From: Planctomycetota bacterium
Lineage (GTDB): Bacteria; Planctomycetota; Phycisphaerae; SM23-33
Direction: 5' to 3'
Assembly (NCBI GenBank): GCA_026693065.1
Contig: JAPLNA010000025.1
Coordinates: forward strand, 1 to 45,149
Length of the DNA stretch: 45,149 nucleotides
In this document: positions 1-8,389 of the stretch, piece after piece
Layout: the number at the start of each line of letters is the position of its first letter
Position numbering within the stretch: position 1 is the first letter of the stretch
Notes under the pieces: generated by a model
Told to the model about the DNA's origin: nothing
What the model saw: the letters and a program-made list of their open reading frames with translations, nothing else
Databases searched by the model: none
Position numbers and translations under genes: made by a program

Positions 1-48
1 AGCCAGCGACAGATGAAGCGTAAGCGAATGGAGAAGAAGGAGAACTGA
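1..48 (+). CDS. C-terminal end of an unidentified upstream gene (partial)
   Basis: Frame 1 is open from the first base and stops at TGA 46-48. Only 15 residues are visible and they are strongly basic (MKRKRMEKKEN). Nothing about function can be said. The AAGGAG inside its last codons could serve as the ribosome binding site of the next ORF, which would make the two genes translationally coupled. Confidence 0.35.
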   Translation, partial: SQRQMKRKRMEKKEN

Positions 49-51
49 ACA

Positions 52-711
52 TTGACGCCCCGGGTGGTCCGGGGTACACATAGGCATGGGCGCTACGGTT
101 TTCGCCCGCCCAGCGCCACGGTTTTACTCCGCCGTTTACAGAAGTACAAATTGCACCCCGGCGGAGTATTGCGGTTCCGCCTGGAATACGACGAGACGAT
201 CCACAAGCACGAGAATCTGTTCGGGGTGTGGTTGGACGCGTCCTATTCCCTGCAACGGCTCAACCCCGCCGGGCTGGAGGTCGGCAGCAGGAACATTGAG
301 ATCCTGGTCGAGTACGATTCCCCGCCCTATCTGGCCCCGGATGGATCGACGCGTTGGCAGATCGACCGGCTGCGGGATGCCGCCGACTTCTGCCACATGC
401 AATTCATCCGCGACTGGTTTCCCAAGAATGTCGCGGACCTCAACGATGACAAGAGGGGCTTCAAAGAGACGCAGGCGACGGCTCCTCTGGACGGGAGCGC
501 GGTCACCAACAATGCCGTCCTCCATTACAGGCTCCAGGCCGTCGGCTCTGCCCCCGCCAAGGAGCGGCTCGCCATCTCCGTGCGTGACCTGTTCCGGAAG
601 AGACTCCTGGGGGAGGACATCGACAAGTTCCGAAAACGCCTGGTCACCTGGCCGGGATTCGCCGAAACACGAGACCCGGACATGGGAAGAAACCCGACCC
701 CCCCGGCATAG
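52..711 (+). CDS. Hypothetical protein, 219 aa
   Basis: I do not recognise this protein. The plus frame looks coding: codons end mostly in G or C and the composition is ordinary soluble protein (for example DFCHMQFIRDWFPKNVADLN), unlike the antisense ORF at 136-525. No signal peptide or membrane segment is visible. The TTG start at 52 is chosen because AAGGAG lies nine bases upstream, inside the end of the preceding gene. The first 25-30 residues are Arg-rich and less convincing, so the true start may be further in. It lies in the same frame as the gene fragment upstream, separated by one TGA. It converges on the sigma-factor gene across a 43-bp gap in which I see no terminator. Confidence 0.55.
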   Translation: MTPRVVRGTHRHGRYGFRPPSATVLLRRLQKYKLHPGGVLRFRLEYDETIHKHENLFGVWLDASYSLQRLNPAGLEVGSRNIEILVEYDSPPYLAPDGSTRWQIDRLRDAADFCHMQFIRDWFPKNVADLNDDKRGFKETQATAPLDGSAVTNNAVLHYRLQAVGSAPAKERLAISVRDLFRKRLLGEDIDKFRKRLVTWPGFAETRDPDMGRNPTPPA

Positions 712-754
712 GTCAATCGGCCGCTCATCCGCGCCTATGGCCCCCCGAACCCCC

Positions 755-2464
755 TCACGACATCAAATCCGCCTGCTGGGGATGAAGAATGTCGCGGAGT
801 TTGGAGAGGGCTTGGATCTCGATCTGGCGGACGCGCTCTTTGGAGATGCCCAGGCTGCGGCCGAGTTGTTCGAGGGTTTTGTGGGGCTGGCCCTGGTCCA
901 GGCCGTAGTGGTCGACGAGGATGGAACGTTCCATGGAGGACAGTTGGGCCAGGACCGAGTCGATGCTCTCGCGGAGCTCGGAGAGGCTGACCTCGGCGGA
1001 GTCGTAGGTGCGGAGGCCCGCGGCGATGTCGAGCACCTCCTCGTGCCCGGTCGAGTAGCGGTCCATCACGTACCGCTCGCGGGGGACGGAGCGGGCGAAG
1101 TTGCGGATGATGGCCCAGGAGGCGTAGGTGCTGAAGCGGTTGCCGCGGGAATAGTCGAATTTTTCGACGGCCTTCATGAGCGACACGTTGCCGTCGCTGA
1201 TGAGCTCGAAGAGCGTCTGCACCCCGCCGACGTGCTTCTTGGCGATCGAGACGACCAGGCGCAGGTTGGCGCGGATGATCTGGTTCTTGACGACGTTGGC
1301 CTGGACGAGGCACTTCTCGATCTGCTTGAGCTTGCCCGTGCGGACGTGGGCGGGGTCGATCTCCTGGCGGAGTTTGTCGCTGCGGTACTTGAGGTAGTTG
1401 TACTTTCGGAAGAGGGCGCGCTCGGCCTCGGGGTTCAGCAGGGGCATCTCATAGAGGGCCTGGAGGTAGGCCGGCAGGCCCACCGGGGGCTTGGGCGGCT
1501 TGGCGCCGGCGCGGGGGGGCCATTCGGCGGCCGGGTCGTTCAGGATCGCGTCGGAGGCGTTCGGCAGGTCGAATTCAGGATTGTGAATATACGTGATCGG
1601 GCGGCTCATGAGCTGCTGCGCCCGCATTTCGTTCACGATGCGGTAGATGCTGCCCCGCGTCCGCCTGCACCGCTGGGCCAGGGACTGGACGGACACCCCG
1701 CGGAGGAAGGCGCGGTAGATGGAGGCCTTCTCCTCTTCGTCGATCTGGGAGAGCAGGTGGGGAAAGATGGCCTGCTCGGGGTTCTCGATATCGTGTCGGC
1801 GGAGGGTGTAGCGGATGGTTTCGACGGCCCGGCCGGTGTGGGCGGCGAGGCGGCGGGCGACGTCGCTGAGGCGGGCCCCGGCCGAGTCGACCATGCGCCG
1901 GGCGCGGCGGATGACGGCGTCCTTTTCCTCGGCGGTCATCTGGGTGAACTGGGAGGAGCGATTGATTTCCTGGCTGCGGGCGGCGACGAAGCGGCGGACG
2001 GAGCTCTCGAGGAAGGCCACGCGCCTCTTGCCGTCAGGGAAGAGCAGGCGGCGTGCGACGAGCCCGCGGTCGCGCCACCGCTGGATGGTCTTGCCCGAGA
2101 CGTTGAACCGCCGGGTGAGGGCGTCCAGGTCGTGCAGGGGTTCGTCGTAGTCGGTGCTGGCCAACTCGAAGCTGTCGCACAGGTCCAGGATCAGGGCGGG
2201 CAGGTCTCGCTTGAGGCTCGCGCCGCTCAGGAGGGAATCGGGCAGCCCGTTGTTGCCGGGGTGGTATCCCGTCAGGCGGAAGACGATGAATTCGTAGGGA
2301 TACTCGCGGGTGTCGACGAGGACTTCGAGGAGGGCTTCCGCCGAGTCAATATAGCCCTTACGTAACCGAACCAGACCCGCGCCCAGCTCGGCTGCCAGCT
2401 CCGCCATGACTTTGTTGGCGTAGGCACGCATGGCATGTATGGTAGGCAAGGCACGCGCCCCCAT
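755..2464 (-). CDS. Sigma-70 family RNA polymerase sigma factor with N-terminal helix-turn-helix extension
   Basis: A 569-aa protein (numbering from the ATG at 2464). The C-terminal half is a sigma factor: region 2 at about 394-458, with NLRLVVSIAKKHV and the -10 recognition helix around RFSTYASWAIIRNFAR, and region 4 at about 501-561 with the -35 helix LGISKERVRQIEIQAL. Region 3 seems absent, since only about 45 residues separate 2 and 4. The N-terminal half has three helix-turn-helix-like stretches, near 116-160 (MerR-like, FNVSGKTIQRWRDRG), 198-224 and 256-281. It should direct core polymerase to a promoter set, but which one is unknown. It is longer than group 3 sigmas and does not look like the housekeeping factor. 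The start is chosen as the first ATG after a good promoter; ATG 2431 is an alternative. Confidence 0.85.
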   Translation of the reverse strand: MGARALPTIHAMRAYANKVMAELAAELGAGLVRLRKGYIDSAEALLEVLVDTREYPYEFIVFRLTGYHPGNNGLPDSLLSGASLKRDLPALILDLCDSFELASTDYDEPLHDLDALTRRFNVSGKTIQRWRDRGLVARRLLFPDGKRRVAFLESSVRRFVAARSQEINRSSQFTQMTAEEKDAVIRRARRMVDSAGARLSDVARRLAAHTGRAVETIRYTLRRHDIENPEQAIFPHLLSQIDEEEKASIYRAFLRGVSVQSLAQRCRRTRGSIYRIVNEMRAQQLMSRPITYIHNPEFDLPNASDAILNDPAAEWPPRAGAKPPKPPVGLPAYLQALYEMPLLNPEAERALFRKYNYLKYRSDKLRQEIDPAHVRTGKLKQIEKCLVQANVVKNQIIRANLRLVVSIAKKHVGGVQTLFELISDGNVSLMKAVEKFDYSRGNRFSTYASWAIIRNFARSVPRERYVMDRYSTGHEEVLDIAAGLRTYDSAEVSLSELRESIDSVLAQLSSMERSILVDHYGLDQGQPHKTLEQLGRSLGISKERVRQIEIQALSKLRDILHPQQADLMS

Positions 2465-2496
2465 GTCGGCGTGTGCCGGAGTTCTCCACCTGTGAT

Positions 2497-2525
2497 AGTA
2501 TCCCCGAGGGCCGAAAAGCACGCAA
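2497..2525 (-). promoter_or_regulatory. Putative sigma-70 promoter of the sigma-factor gene
   Basis: On the minus strand TTGCGT is followed by exactly 17 bases and then GATACT. The -10 box is about 33 bp upstream of the proposed ATG at 2464. Position and spacing are good; the hexamers match consensus only partly. Confidence 0.5.
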
Positions 2526-2646
2526 GAGGAATATCGCCCGGGCGGAAAAAAATGCAGAATTTTCGGCCGGTGGGGGCTCAGGTATCGTCCTGACATGTCC
2601 GCCGCCGGGGGGGGGCCGGAAGGGGCCCGGGCCGGCGAGGCGGGGG

Positions 2647-4662
2647 TTACTTGATCGCCTTGAGCCTCTCCCGCAGAAGCAGGGCGGGGGCGAGGAAAGG
2701 CGACTCGGTGCGGTCTTCATTTCCGCCGGCCCCCTTCAGGGCGTTGTTGACGGCGGCGGCGGCGGCGTCGCGGGCCTTGTTCATGCCATCGGTGTTCTGC
2801 TTGGCGAGGTCGCCCTCGAGGGCCTGCCGCCCGGCCCGCAGTTGGTAGGCCTTTTCCCAGGCGAGCCCGGCCAGGGTGTAGCCGGCCCATCGCACCTTGG
2901 TTTCGGTGGTGGCCTGGACGGCCTGGTCGAACCGCGCGGCGGCCTCTTCGCACTGCTTGGCCGCCTGATCCCGCCATTCGTTGGCGCCCGCAAGGGCCTG
3001 GTCGTCGGCCGGGGCGCTGGCCGGGCTACTGGCCGGGCTGCTGGCCGGCACGTGAGCGACAGCCGCCTCGGGGGTCAGCGAGTCCTTGGCCATCCGCTCG
3101 AGGTTCTTAGCCGGCTCGCTGTCGGGCAAGAGCTGGTTGACGCGGTCCCTGAGGGCCCGAACCTGCTCGGCCAGGAGGATGCCCTCGAGGGCCAGCGAGG
3201 CCTTAGCCATCCGGGCGACGCCCTGGTCGAGGTTGGCCTGAGCCTTCATCTGCCCATCGGCGTCTTCGCCGTCGGCGGGGATCGCGGCGTCCAAGGCCTT
3301 CTGGGCCTCGACGAGGGCCTCGCGGGCCTGGCCTTGGGCGACCATCACGCCGGCGACGAACACGGCCGGCCCGGCGTTCGCGGGGGCCTGCTTGACCGCC
3401 GGCGCCACGGGGGCCGGCGCCGAGGCCGGTTCGGACGTCGCCGCGGCGGCCGGGGCTTTCTCGGGCGCCGCGGCTTCGGCACGCTTCTCCGACGCCGGCA
3501 CCACGGGGTGTTCCTTGTCGCTCAGCCAGCCGGCCGCGTCGGCCAGCACCGTCGCCAGCTCGGCCTGCCGGTCCTTGGTCTGGGCGGCGAGCTCGGCGAG
3601 TCGCTTGTCGGCACTGGCCACGGCCTCGTCGCGCTGGGCCTGGGTCGTCAGGTCCCGCGCCAGGTCGGCGGCCACGCCGGCCTCTTGGATCTTCAGTTCG
3701 GCAATCTCGTTTTGTGCGTAGGCGAGTTTCGTTTCGAGTGCTTCGGCGTCGACGATGGACTTGCTGGCGGCCTTGTCCTTCTCGATGGCCTTGAGGGTGG
3801 TTTCGGCGGCCCCCTGCCCTGTCCCGGCAGCGCCGGCGGCCTTCTCCTCGTTGGCCTCTTTCCGCAGCCTGTCGCCGGTTTCCTGGGCGTCCTTGACCTG
3901 CTGCCGCAGCGTGGCGGCGGCAGACTCGGCGGCTTCCCGCTTGGTCTTCAGGTCTTCCTGGAGGGTCTTGGAGTCCGCGTTCAACTTCGGGTCCACGCCC
4001 TTGGCGATCTTGTCCTTGTACTGGCGGTAGTAGTCGGCTTGCTCGAGTTGCCAGGCGATGGCGTCGAGGCAAGCGGCGGCCTGGGCGAGCTGCCCGCGGA
4101 GTTCAACCCCCGCCAGCGCCGCCTGCCGGGCGTATCCCCGCCCCGTCAGCAGCCAGGCCATCCCCAGTTTCGCCTTCGCCAGGGCCACCGTCTTGGGGGT
4201 GCCCTTAGCCTCGTTGGCGTCCAGGGCGGCCTGCAGTTGCGTCCGGGCGGCGGCCAGCTTCGTCATGGCCGCGGGGTTCACGGTCGGGGCGGTCATCAGG
4301 CGATACGGCATCTTGCCGGCCTCGATGAACCCCTTCCACTTGGCATCCTGGGCCGTCCGCTGCTCCTCGGTCAACTGCGAGGCAAGCAGGTAGGGGATCG
4401 GGTCTTCGGGAAGGGCGGCGGGCAGGTCCTTGGCCCACGGGCCATGTTTGGGCGAGCCGTCCTTCGGGAGGAACTCGGAGGTCGGGTTGCCCAGAAGGCT
4501 CTCGGCGGCGGCGAGATTCTTGCCGGCCTGGTCGACGGCACTCATCAGGGCCTTGTCGGCAAGGCGGCTGGAGTTCTCCGGCCAGAATCGCAGGCCGGCC
4601 AATACGACCAGGGCCACGGCGACGCTGACGGCCACCACGATGATCGCCTTCTTGTTCTCCAC
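2647..4662 (-). CDS. Membrane-anchored Ala-rich coiled-coil protein, 671 aa
   Basis: Function not recognised. One hydrophobic helix (about residues 6-26, AIIVVAVSVAVALVVLAGL) follows a Lys-rich N-terminus, so the protein is probably anchored in the membrane with a large extracytoplasmic part. The rest is very rich in Ala, Glu, Lys and Gln, with long helical or coiled-coil stretches near 200-380, interrupted by Pro/Ala/Ser linkers near 400-440 and 540-560. Such layouts occur in TPR-like or periplasm-spanning proteins, but I see no diagnostic motif. The GTG start at 4662 is preferred over the ATG at 4686 because AAGGAG lies six bases upstream of the GTG. It is the last of a run of minus-strand envelope genes. 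Confidence 0.75.
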   Translation of the reverse strand: MENKKAIIVVAVSVAVALVVLAGLRFWPENSSRLADKALMSAVDQAGKNLAAAESLLGNPTSEFLPKDGSPKHGPWAKDLPAALPEDPIPYLLASQLTEEQRTAQDAKWKGFIEAGKMPYRLMTAPTVNPAAMTKLAAARTQLQAALDANEAKGTPKTVALAKAKLGMAWLLTGRGYARQAALAGVELRGQLAQAAACLDAIAWQLEQADYYRQYKDKIAKGVDPKLNADSKTLQEDLKTKREAAESAAATLRQQVKDAQETGDRLRKEANEEKAAGAAGTGQGAAETTLKAIEKDKAASKSIVDAEALETKLAYAQNEIAELKIQEAGVAADLARDLTTQAQRDEAVASADKRLAELAAQTKDRQAELATVLADAAGWLSDKEHPVVPASEKRAEAAAPEKAPAAAATSEPASAPAPVAPAVKQAPANAGPAVFVAGVMVAQGQAREALVEAQKALDAAIPADGEDADGQMKAQANLDQGVARMAKASLALEGILLAEQVRALRDRVNQLLPDSEPAKNLERMAKDSLTPEAAVAHVPASSPASSPASAPADDQALAGANEWRDQAAKQCEEAAARFDQAVQATTETKVRWAGYTLAGLAWEKAYQLRAGRQALEGDLAKQNTDGMNKARDAAAAAVNNALKGAGGNEDRTESPFLAPALLLRERLKAIK

Positions 4663-4798
4663 GGCGCACTCCTTGTTCGCCCGCATCGGGCAGGGATATC
4701 GGGCGGGGCCCGGCCTTCCGTGCCGCCCCGCCGCTACGTGTTCTTACCACGATCGCATTCGGTTTGCAAGTCTCACAATGCCATCCGTCGGCGGCATC

Positions 4799-5293
4799 TC
4801 AGGCGGCCTCGGGGGGCGCGGGCGGGAAGACCGCCGCCAGAAGCTTCACCGCCCGCTCAATCACGGGCATGCTCACTCCCCCCTGCGCCATCGGACAGGC
4901 CAGCACCAGCACCTGGCGTCGGGCCCCGATGCTGCCTCCGCCCCGCCCGAAGTCGTCCAGCTCGCCGGCCAACGCCACCACGTACGACCGCGCCTCCCGC
5001 GCCGGGCCGTGACCGCCTTCGCAGTGAAAGTCAAACGTCCGGAACGGCCAGCCCCCCACCGTCCCCGTCGTGACGTTCCGCACGCGCGGGCTGTGCCCGA
5101 TGCCGAAGAAAACGAAATCGCCCAGCCGTCCGGGCAGATCGAGGGAGTCTTCCTTCTCGAAGCGGAACCCCAGGTCGAGGGCCTGTCGGACCAGGCGGCG
5201 TGCGCGGCGAGACTGTGCCAGCCCGAGCCCGACGAAATACGCCACCGCTCCCGCCAGAACGGTCCCCAGCAGCCATGGCCAAGTGTTCTCCAC
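4799..5293 (-). CDS. Hypothetical single-span membrane protein, 164 aa
   Basis: The N-terminal 27 residues form a membrane helix (WLLGTVLAGAVAYFVGLGLA) followed by a basic cluster (QSRRARRLVRQ), which predicts a cytoplasmic soluble domain. That domain (about residues 28-160) contains FRFEKEDSLDLPGRLGDF and then a beta-rich GTVGGWPFRTFDFHCEGG segment. I do not recognise the family. The start is GTG with only a weak purine-rich site. It lies 42 bp downstream of the CX4CH protein gene and may be in the same transcript. Confidence 0.65.
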   Translation of the reverse strand: MENTWPWLLGTVLAGAVAYFVGLGLAQSRRARRLVRQALDLGFRFEKEDSLDLPGRLGDFVFFGIGHSPRVRNVTTGTVGGWPFRTFDFHCEGGHGPAREARSYVVALAGELDDFGRGGGSIGARRQVLVLACPMAQGGVSMPVIERAVKLLAAVFPPAPPEAA

Positions 5294-5335
5294 GTCTCGC
5301 CCTATCTGGCAGAAGGAATCGCCCTCGCCGGGGCG

Positions 5336-6682
5336 TCAGGGAGCGCCGCTCGCGGCGCCGGGGTCGGCGGGCTTTTCCGGGGGCGCCGGGGCGCCCGTGT
5401 CGGGGCCCGGCTCGGGCTGGGTCTCGGGGACCTTGTCGGACCCATCGTCCTTCGTGTCGCCGCCGCTGCCCCCCAGGGGCTTGGCCGGCTGAAGAACGCC
5501 CTCCAGCGAGCCGCCGAAATCCAACTTCACCCCTTCCGGGGCCGTATAGTCCAGCGACAGGTCGCCGCGATCCTTCCGCAGCGAACTGATCCACCGCAGC
5601 ACGTCCTGGTACGCCCCGTCGCCCGTGTTCTTGTACAACGGGAGCCAGCCCTTGACCTTCGCGTGCCGCAACTGCCCGTCCTTGGGCGGCAAATCGTTGG
5701 GAAGCCCGTATTGCAGCAGCAGCGACCGCTCCGGCTCGTTCCGGTCGATCAGCCGATCGCCGGTTTTGCCGACCATGCCGTCCAGCAGGATGAAGTTCGT
5801 GTACGCCGCCGCCGCCCCGGCGTCGGGACGATTGACCAGCCGGATGACGCCGTTGAGTTTCGCTCCGCCGTGGCACTCACGGCTGCCGCATCGGAGGGCC
5901 ACCCGCGTCCAGACCTTCTCTCGCATCCGCACGATGACCCGGGGGTCGCTCTTGACGGCGACGTCCTTCAGGATGTCGGCGGCGTCGGCGGTGCCGGCGA
6001 CGGCGTCGCGGATCCGGACGGCCCTGGCGGCCGGCGTCAGGGCCTGGAACCGCTGCAAGGCCTTGGCGTCATCGGCGATCTCCTTGCCCAAGGGCGTCTT
6101 GAGGAACCGCTTGACGACGTCGTTGCTGAACACGATGGGCAACTGGTTCTCGTCGGAGGTCAACTCGGAGAGCCTGATCTTCTGAATATCCCCCGGGCCC
6201 GCCAGGGCAATCTCGCCCGGCTTGACCGCCGGTGGCTCGTCCGGCCCGGTCGTGCCCTCCTTGGGACCGACCGAGCCCGTGCCGGTTCCGGCCGTCAGAA
6301 GCTCCAGGAGCTTCTTCGCCTTGGCGTGGTCCTTGTCGATGTCCAGCGCCTCGCGGACTTCCTTCTCGGCGACGCTGAGCTGGTTGCGATCGTAGGCCCA
6401 TTGGCCCACTTTGACGTGGTCGTCGGCGCTCTTGGCGTCGATACCCGCGAGCTTCTGCTTGTACTCCTCCGAGAAGCTCATCACGTCGGTGACCTTGGCG
6501 ACGTCGTCCCTGCTGATCTCCCGCGAGCCGTACTTGCTCTTGACGAGATACCCCCCGGCCGTCTCGCTGACGTCCCCCGTAACGGTCGAACCGTCCTTGA
6601 GGACCAGGGTCTTCATCGCCGCCGGCGCCCACGCGGCGGAAGCCAGAACGATCACGACGCCCATCAACACTCTACCGGCCAT
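5336..6682 (-). CDS. Secreted protein with CX4CH motif, 448 aa
   Basis: A signal peptide is clear (about residues 1-22, ending near WAPAA). It is followed by a short beta-rich module (VLKDGSTVTGDV...REISRDDVAKV), a TPR-like helical stretch (about 85-130) and a larger domain containing CGSRECH at 265-271. A CX4CH signature may bind c-type haem, but only one is present and haem binding is an inference. The C-terminus is a Pro/Glu/Gly-rich disordered tail. The ATG at 6682 is chosen because it begins the signal peptide and has GAGGTG just upstream; the longer ORF start would put coding sequence through the tRNA spacer. The N-terminal module resembles that of the next secreted protein (6947-8089). 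Confidence 0.75.
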   Translation of the reverse strand: MAGRVLMGVVIVLASAAWAPAAMKTLVLKDGSTVTGDVSETAGGYLVKSKYGSREISRDDVAKVTDVMSFSEEYKQKLAGIDAKSADDHVKVGQWAYDRNQLSVAEKEVREALDIDKDHAKAKKLLELLTAGTGTGSVGPKEGTTGPDEPPAVKPGEIALAGPGDIQKIRLSELTSDENQLPIVFSNDVVKRFLKTPLGKEIADDAKALQRFQALTPAARAVRIRDAVAGTADAADILKDVAVKSDPRVIVRMREKVWTRVALRCGSRECHGGAKLNGVIRLVNRPDAGAAAAYTNFILLDGMVGKTGDRLIDRNEPERSLLLQYGLPNDLPPKDGQLRHAKVKGWLPLYKNTGDGAYQDVLRWISSLRKDRGDLSLDYTAPEGVKLDFGGSLEGVLQPAKPLGGSGGDTKDDGSDKVPETQPEPGPDTGAPAPPEKPADPGAASGAP

Positions 6683-6788
6683 AGTACACCTCGCATTGCA
6701 GAGACTGGGATATCTCTCTATGAGTCGGCCATTCGCGCCGGGCCCATCGAGCAAATCTTTCGCATGCTCCCGTGGGCCCACAGGGCAC

Positions 6789-6862
6789 AGGCGGCGGTGG
6801 GATTCGAACCCACGTATAACGGATTTGCAATCCGTCGCCTTGGTCCGCTTGGCTACGCCGCC
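6789..6862 (-). tRNA. tRNA-Cys (GCA)
   Basis: The minus strand folds as a complete cloverleaf. The acceptor GGCGGCG pairs with CGCCGCC, the anticodon loop TTGCAAA carries GCA, and the T arm is GTGGG-TTCGAAT-CCCAC. The discriminator base is U, as is standard for tRNA-Cys. CCA is not encoded. Confidence 0.96.
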
Positions 6863-6946
6863 GGATCGGCCAGAGAACTATACTCCCCCCGCCCCGGGCG
6901 GTCAACCCTCCGCCCCGCGCCGGCGGAGGAAAACCTCACCGCCCCC

Positions 6947-8089
6947 TCAACCGGGCTTCTTCCCGGACAGTTTGGCCAACGCCCCCTTGGCCTCCTCGAC
7001 GATGTCCTTGGCGGACTTGTACGCCGGGTCCGTCGTCACCTTCTCGTAGGCCTTCTCCGCCGCCTGGGTGTTGCCCAGAAGTTCATTCACACGGCCGGCA
7101 TACAGAAGGGCCTCGGCGGCGACGGGGGCCTTCGTGGCGGCCACCTTGGCCCGCATGAAACTCACCCCCGCCTGCACCAGCAGACCCTTCCGCGCGTCGG
7201 CGTCGGTCTTCTCCGACATCGGAAGGGCCTGGTACAGCCTGGCCTTGCCGATCAGCACCAGCGTCGGGCCCACTTCCGCGGCAATGCACTGGGGCAGGCT
7301 GTCCGTAAGACGGGCCGCCTGCTCGGCCAGAACCGCGGGCTTCTGCCCCGCCCGGATCAACCCGCCCGCCCCCGCCGAAGATGCCGTCCGCGCCGCTTCG
7401 CCGCTCTCGACGGAGGAAGCGGTCACTTTGCTCGGGTCGCCCTCCGTGCCGGCCCGGGGGGGAACGGCCCCCGCGAGCGTCGCGGCGATCTTGTCGGCCT
7501 TGTCGTCCTGCCCTTCCCGACGGTACAACTGCATCAGCAGCTCACGGGCTTTCGTCCGGACCACGTTGCTCTTGATCTCCCCCATTCGGCTCTCGAGGGC
7601 GCTGATGGCCTGCGCGTTCCGCTCGTCGCCCTTGTCGGCCAGTTCGTGCGGCATGAGGGTGATCACCGCCGGCGACGTGTCCGTCGCCACGATGTCCAGC
7701 CACGTCGAAACCGCCGACGCGATCGACTTGTCCTTGCCCAGGGCCTCCACCTTGCGATACCGCGCCAGTTGCGCCAGCCACGCCGGGGTGTCCCCGTTCG
7801 AGATCACGCCGTCGTACAGGCCCGTCGCGTCAGCGACCTTGTCGCCGGCGCGGAGTTCCTCGGCCTTGTTGAAGGAGTCCTGCCCGTCGATGGCGATCTG
7901 CACGACGTCCTTCAGCGAGCGGGTTCGTTCCTGGGCGGAGGCGTTGGTATAGGTCAGATCGCCGTCTTTGAACCCGGTGATGCGGTCGACCGAGATGACC
8001 ATATTCCGGCTCAAGACGATCTTGTCCGCCGCCGCCGCGCCCGCCAGCACGCCCACAAGAACCGACACCGTCACTATTCGTCGTCGCAT
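6947..8089 (-). CDS. Secreted TPR-like helical repeat protein, 380 aa
   Basis: A signal peptide (RRRIVTVSVLVGVLAGAAAA, cleavage near residue 21) is followed by a short beta-rich segment (DKIVLSRNMVISVDRITGF) like the one after the signal peptide of the 5336-6682 product. The remainder is mostly helical, Ala-rich and organised like tetratricopeptide repeats; the clearest unit is near the C-terminus (LLYAGRVNELLGNTQAAEKAYEKV). The protein is probably periplasmic and mediates protein contacts; no catalytic motif is visible. The ATG at 8089 has GGAG eight bases upstream and a TATAAT box about 100 bp upstream. tRNA-Cys lies between it and the next gene of the run. Confidence 0.75.
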   Translation of the reverse strand: MRRRIVTVSVLVGVLAGAAAADKIVLSRNMVISVDRITGFKDGDLTYTNASAQERTRSLKDVVQIAIDGQDSFNKAEELRAGDKVADATGLYDGVISNGDTPAWLAQLARYRKVEALGKDKSIASAVSTWLDIVATDTSPAVITLMPHELADKGDERNAQAISALESRMGEIKSNVVRTKARELLMQLYRREGQDDKADKIAATLAGAVPPRAGTEGDPSKVTASSVESGEAARTASSAGAGGLIRAGQKPAVLAEQAARLTDSLPQCIAAEVGPTLVLIGKARLYQALPMSEKTDADARKGLLVQAGVSFMRAKVAATKAPVAAEALLYAGRVNELLGNTQAAEKAYEKVTTDPAYKSAKDIVEEAKGALAKLSGKKPG

Positions 8090-8192
8090 GCGTGTTCTCC
8101 CGCGCCGGGCCTTGTTGGCTAGCCGCCCGGGGCCTCGTTAGAGACTCCAACCCGTATTCTGACAGAACCCGTCGGTTAAGGCAACCCTATCT

Positions 8193-8221
8193 ATTATACG
8201 CGGCGAGGGTTCCTTGACGAG
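8193..8221 (-). promoter_or_regulatory. Putative promoter of the secreted TPR-like gene
   Basis: A perfect TATAAT reads on the minus strand at 8198-8193. The -35 region at 17-bp spacing is poor (CTCGTC) and overlaps the -35 box of the divergent tRNA-Leu promoter. It would give a leader of about 100 nt. Confidence 0.45.
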
Positions 8222-8242
8222 TGTCCCCGGGTGCATTAGAGT
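8214..8242 (+). promoter_or_regulatory. Putative sigma-70 promoter of tRNA-Leu
   Basis: TTGACG, exactly 17 bases, then TAGAGT on the plus strand. The -10 box ends 23 bp before the first base of tRNA-Leu, which fits a short 5' leader. Confidence 0.6.
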
Positions 8243-8265
8243 GGATTCTTCAGGCGGCGCCTCCG

Positions 8266-8347
8266 GCGAGGGTGGCGGAATTGGCAGACGCGCCAGGTTT
8301 AGGTCCTGGTCCCGAAAGGGGTATGGGTTCGAGTCCCGTCCCTCGCA
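8266..8347 (+). tRNA. tRNA-Leu (TAG)
   Basis: An 82-nt class II tRNA. The acceptor GCGAGGG pairs with CCCTCGC and the discriminator is A. The anticodon stem-loop CCAGG-TTTAGGT-CCTGG gives TAG. A long variable arm (GGTCCCGAAAGGGGT) and the T loop GGTTCGAGTCC are present. CCA is not encoded. It is the only RNA gene on the plus strand here. Confidence 0.96.
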
Positions 8348-8388
8348 TGGCGGCCCGGGGGGTTCAGGCCTCCCCCCGCCGGCCGCCA
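8348..8388. terminator. Strong GC hairpin between tRNA-Leu and the convergent glycosyltransferase gene
   Basis: TGGCGGCC-CGGGGGG, loop TTCAGGCCT, then CCCCCCG-cc-GGCCGCCA forms a 15-bp stem with a two-base bulge. It begins just after the tRNA 3' end and ends just before the stop codon of the convergent gene, so it probably acts in both directions. There is no T tract, so it is not a textbook intrinsic terminator. Confidence 0.5.
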
Positions 8389-8389
8389 C

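Noticed and set aside
86-2365. Plus-strand ORF of 759 aa at the left end
   Set aside because: It is antisense to the sigma-factor gene, which has clear regions 2 and 4. The repetitive Gly/Val/Asp content is typical of a shadow.
4430-8122. Plus-strand ORF of 1230 aa
   Set aside because: It runs antisense through three minus-strand genes and a tRNA, is Arg/Gly/Pro-rich and has no domain. GC-rich DNA commonly gives such long shadow ORFs.
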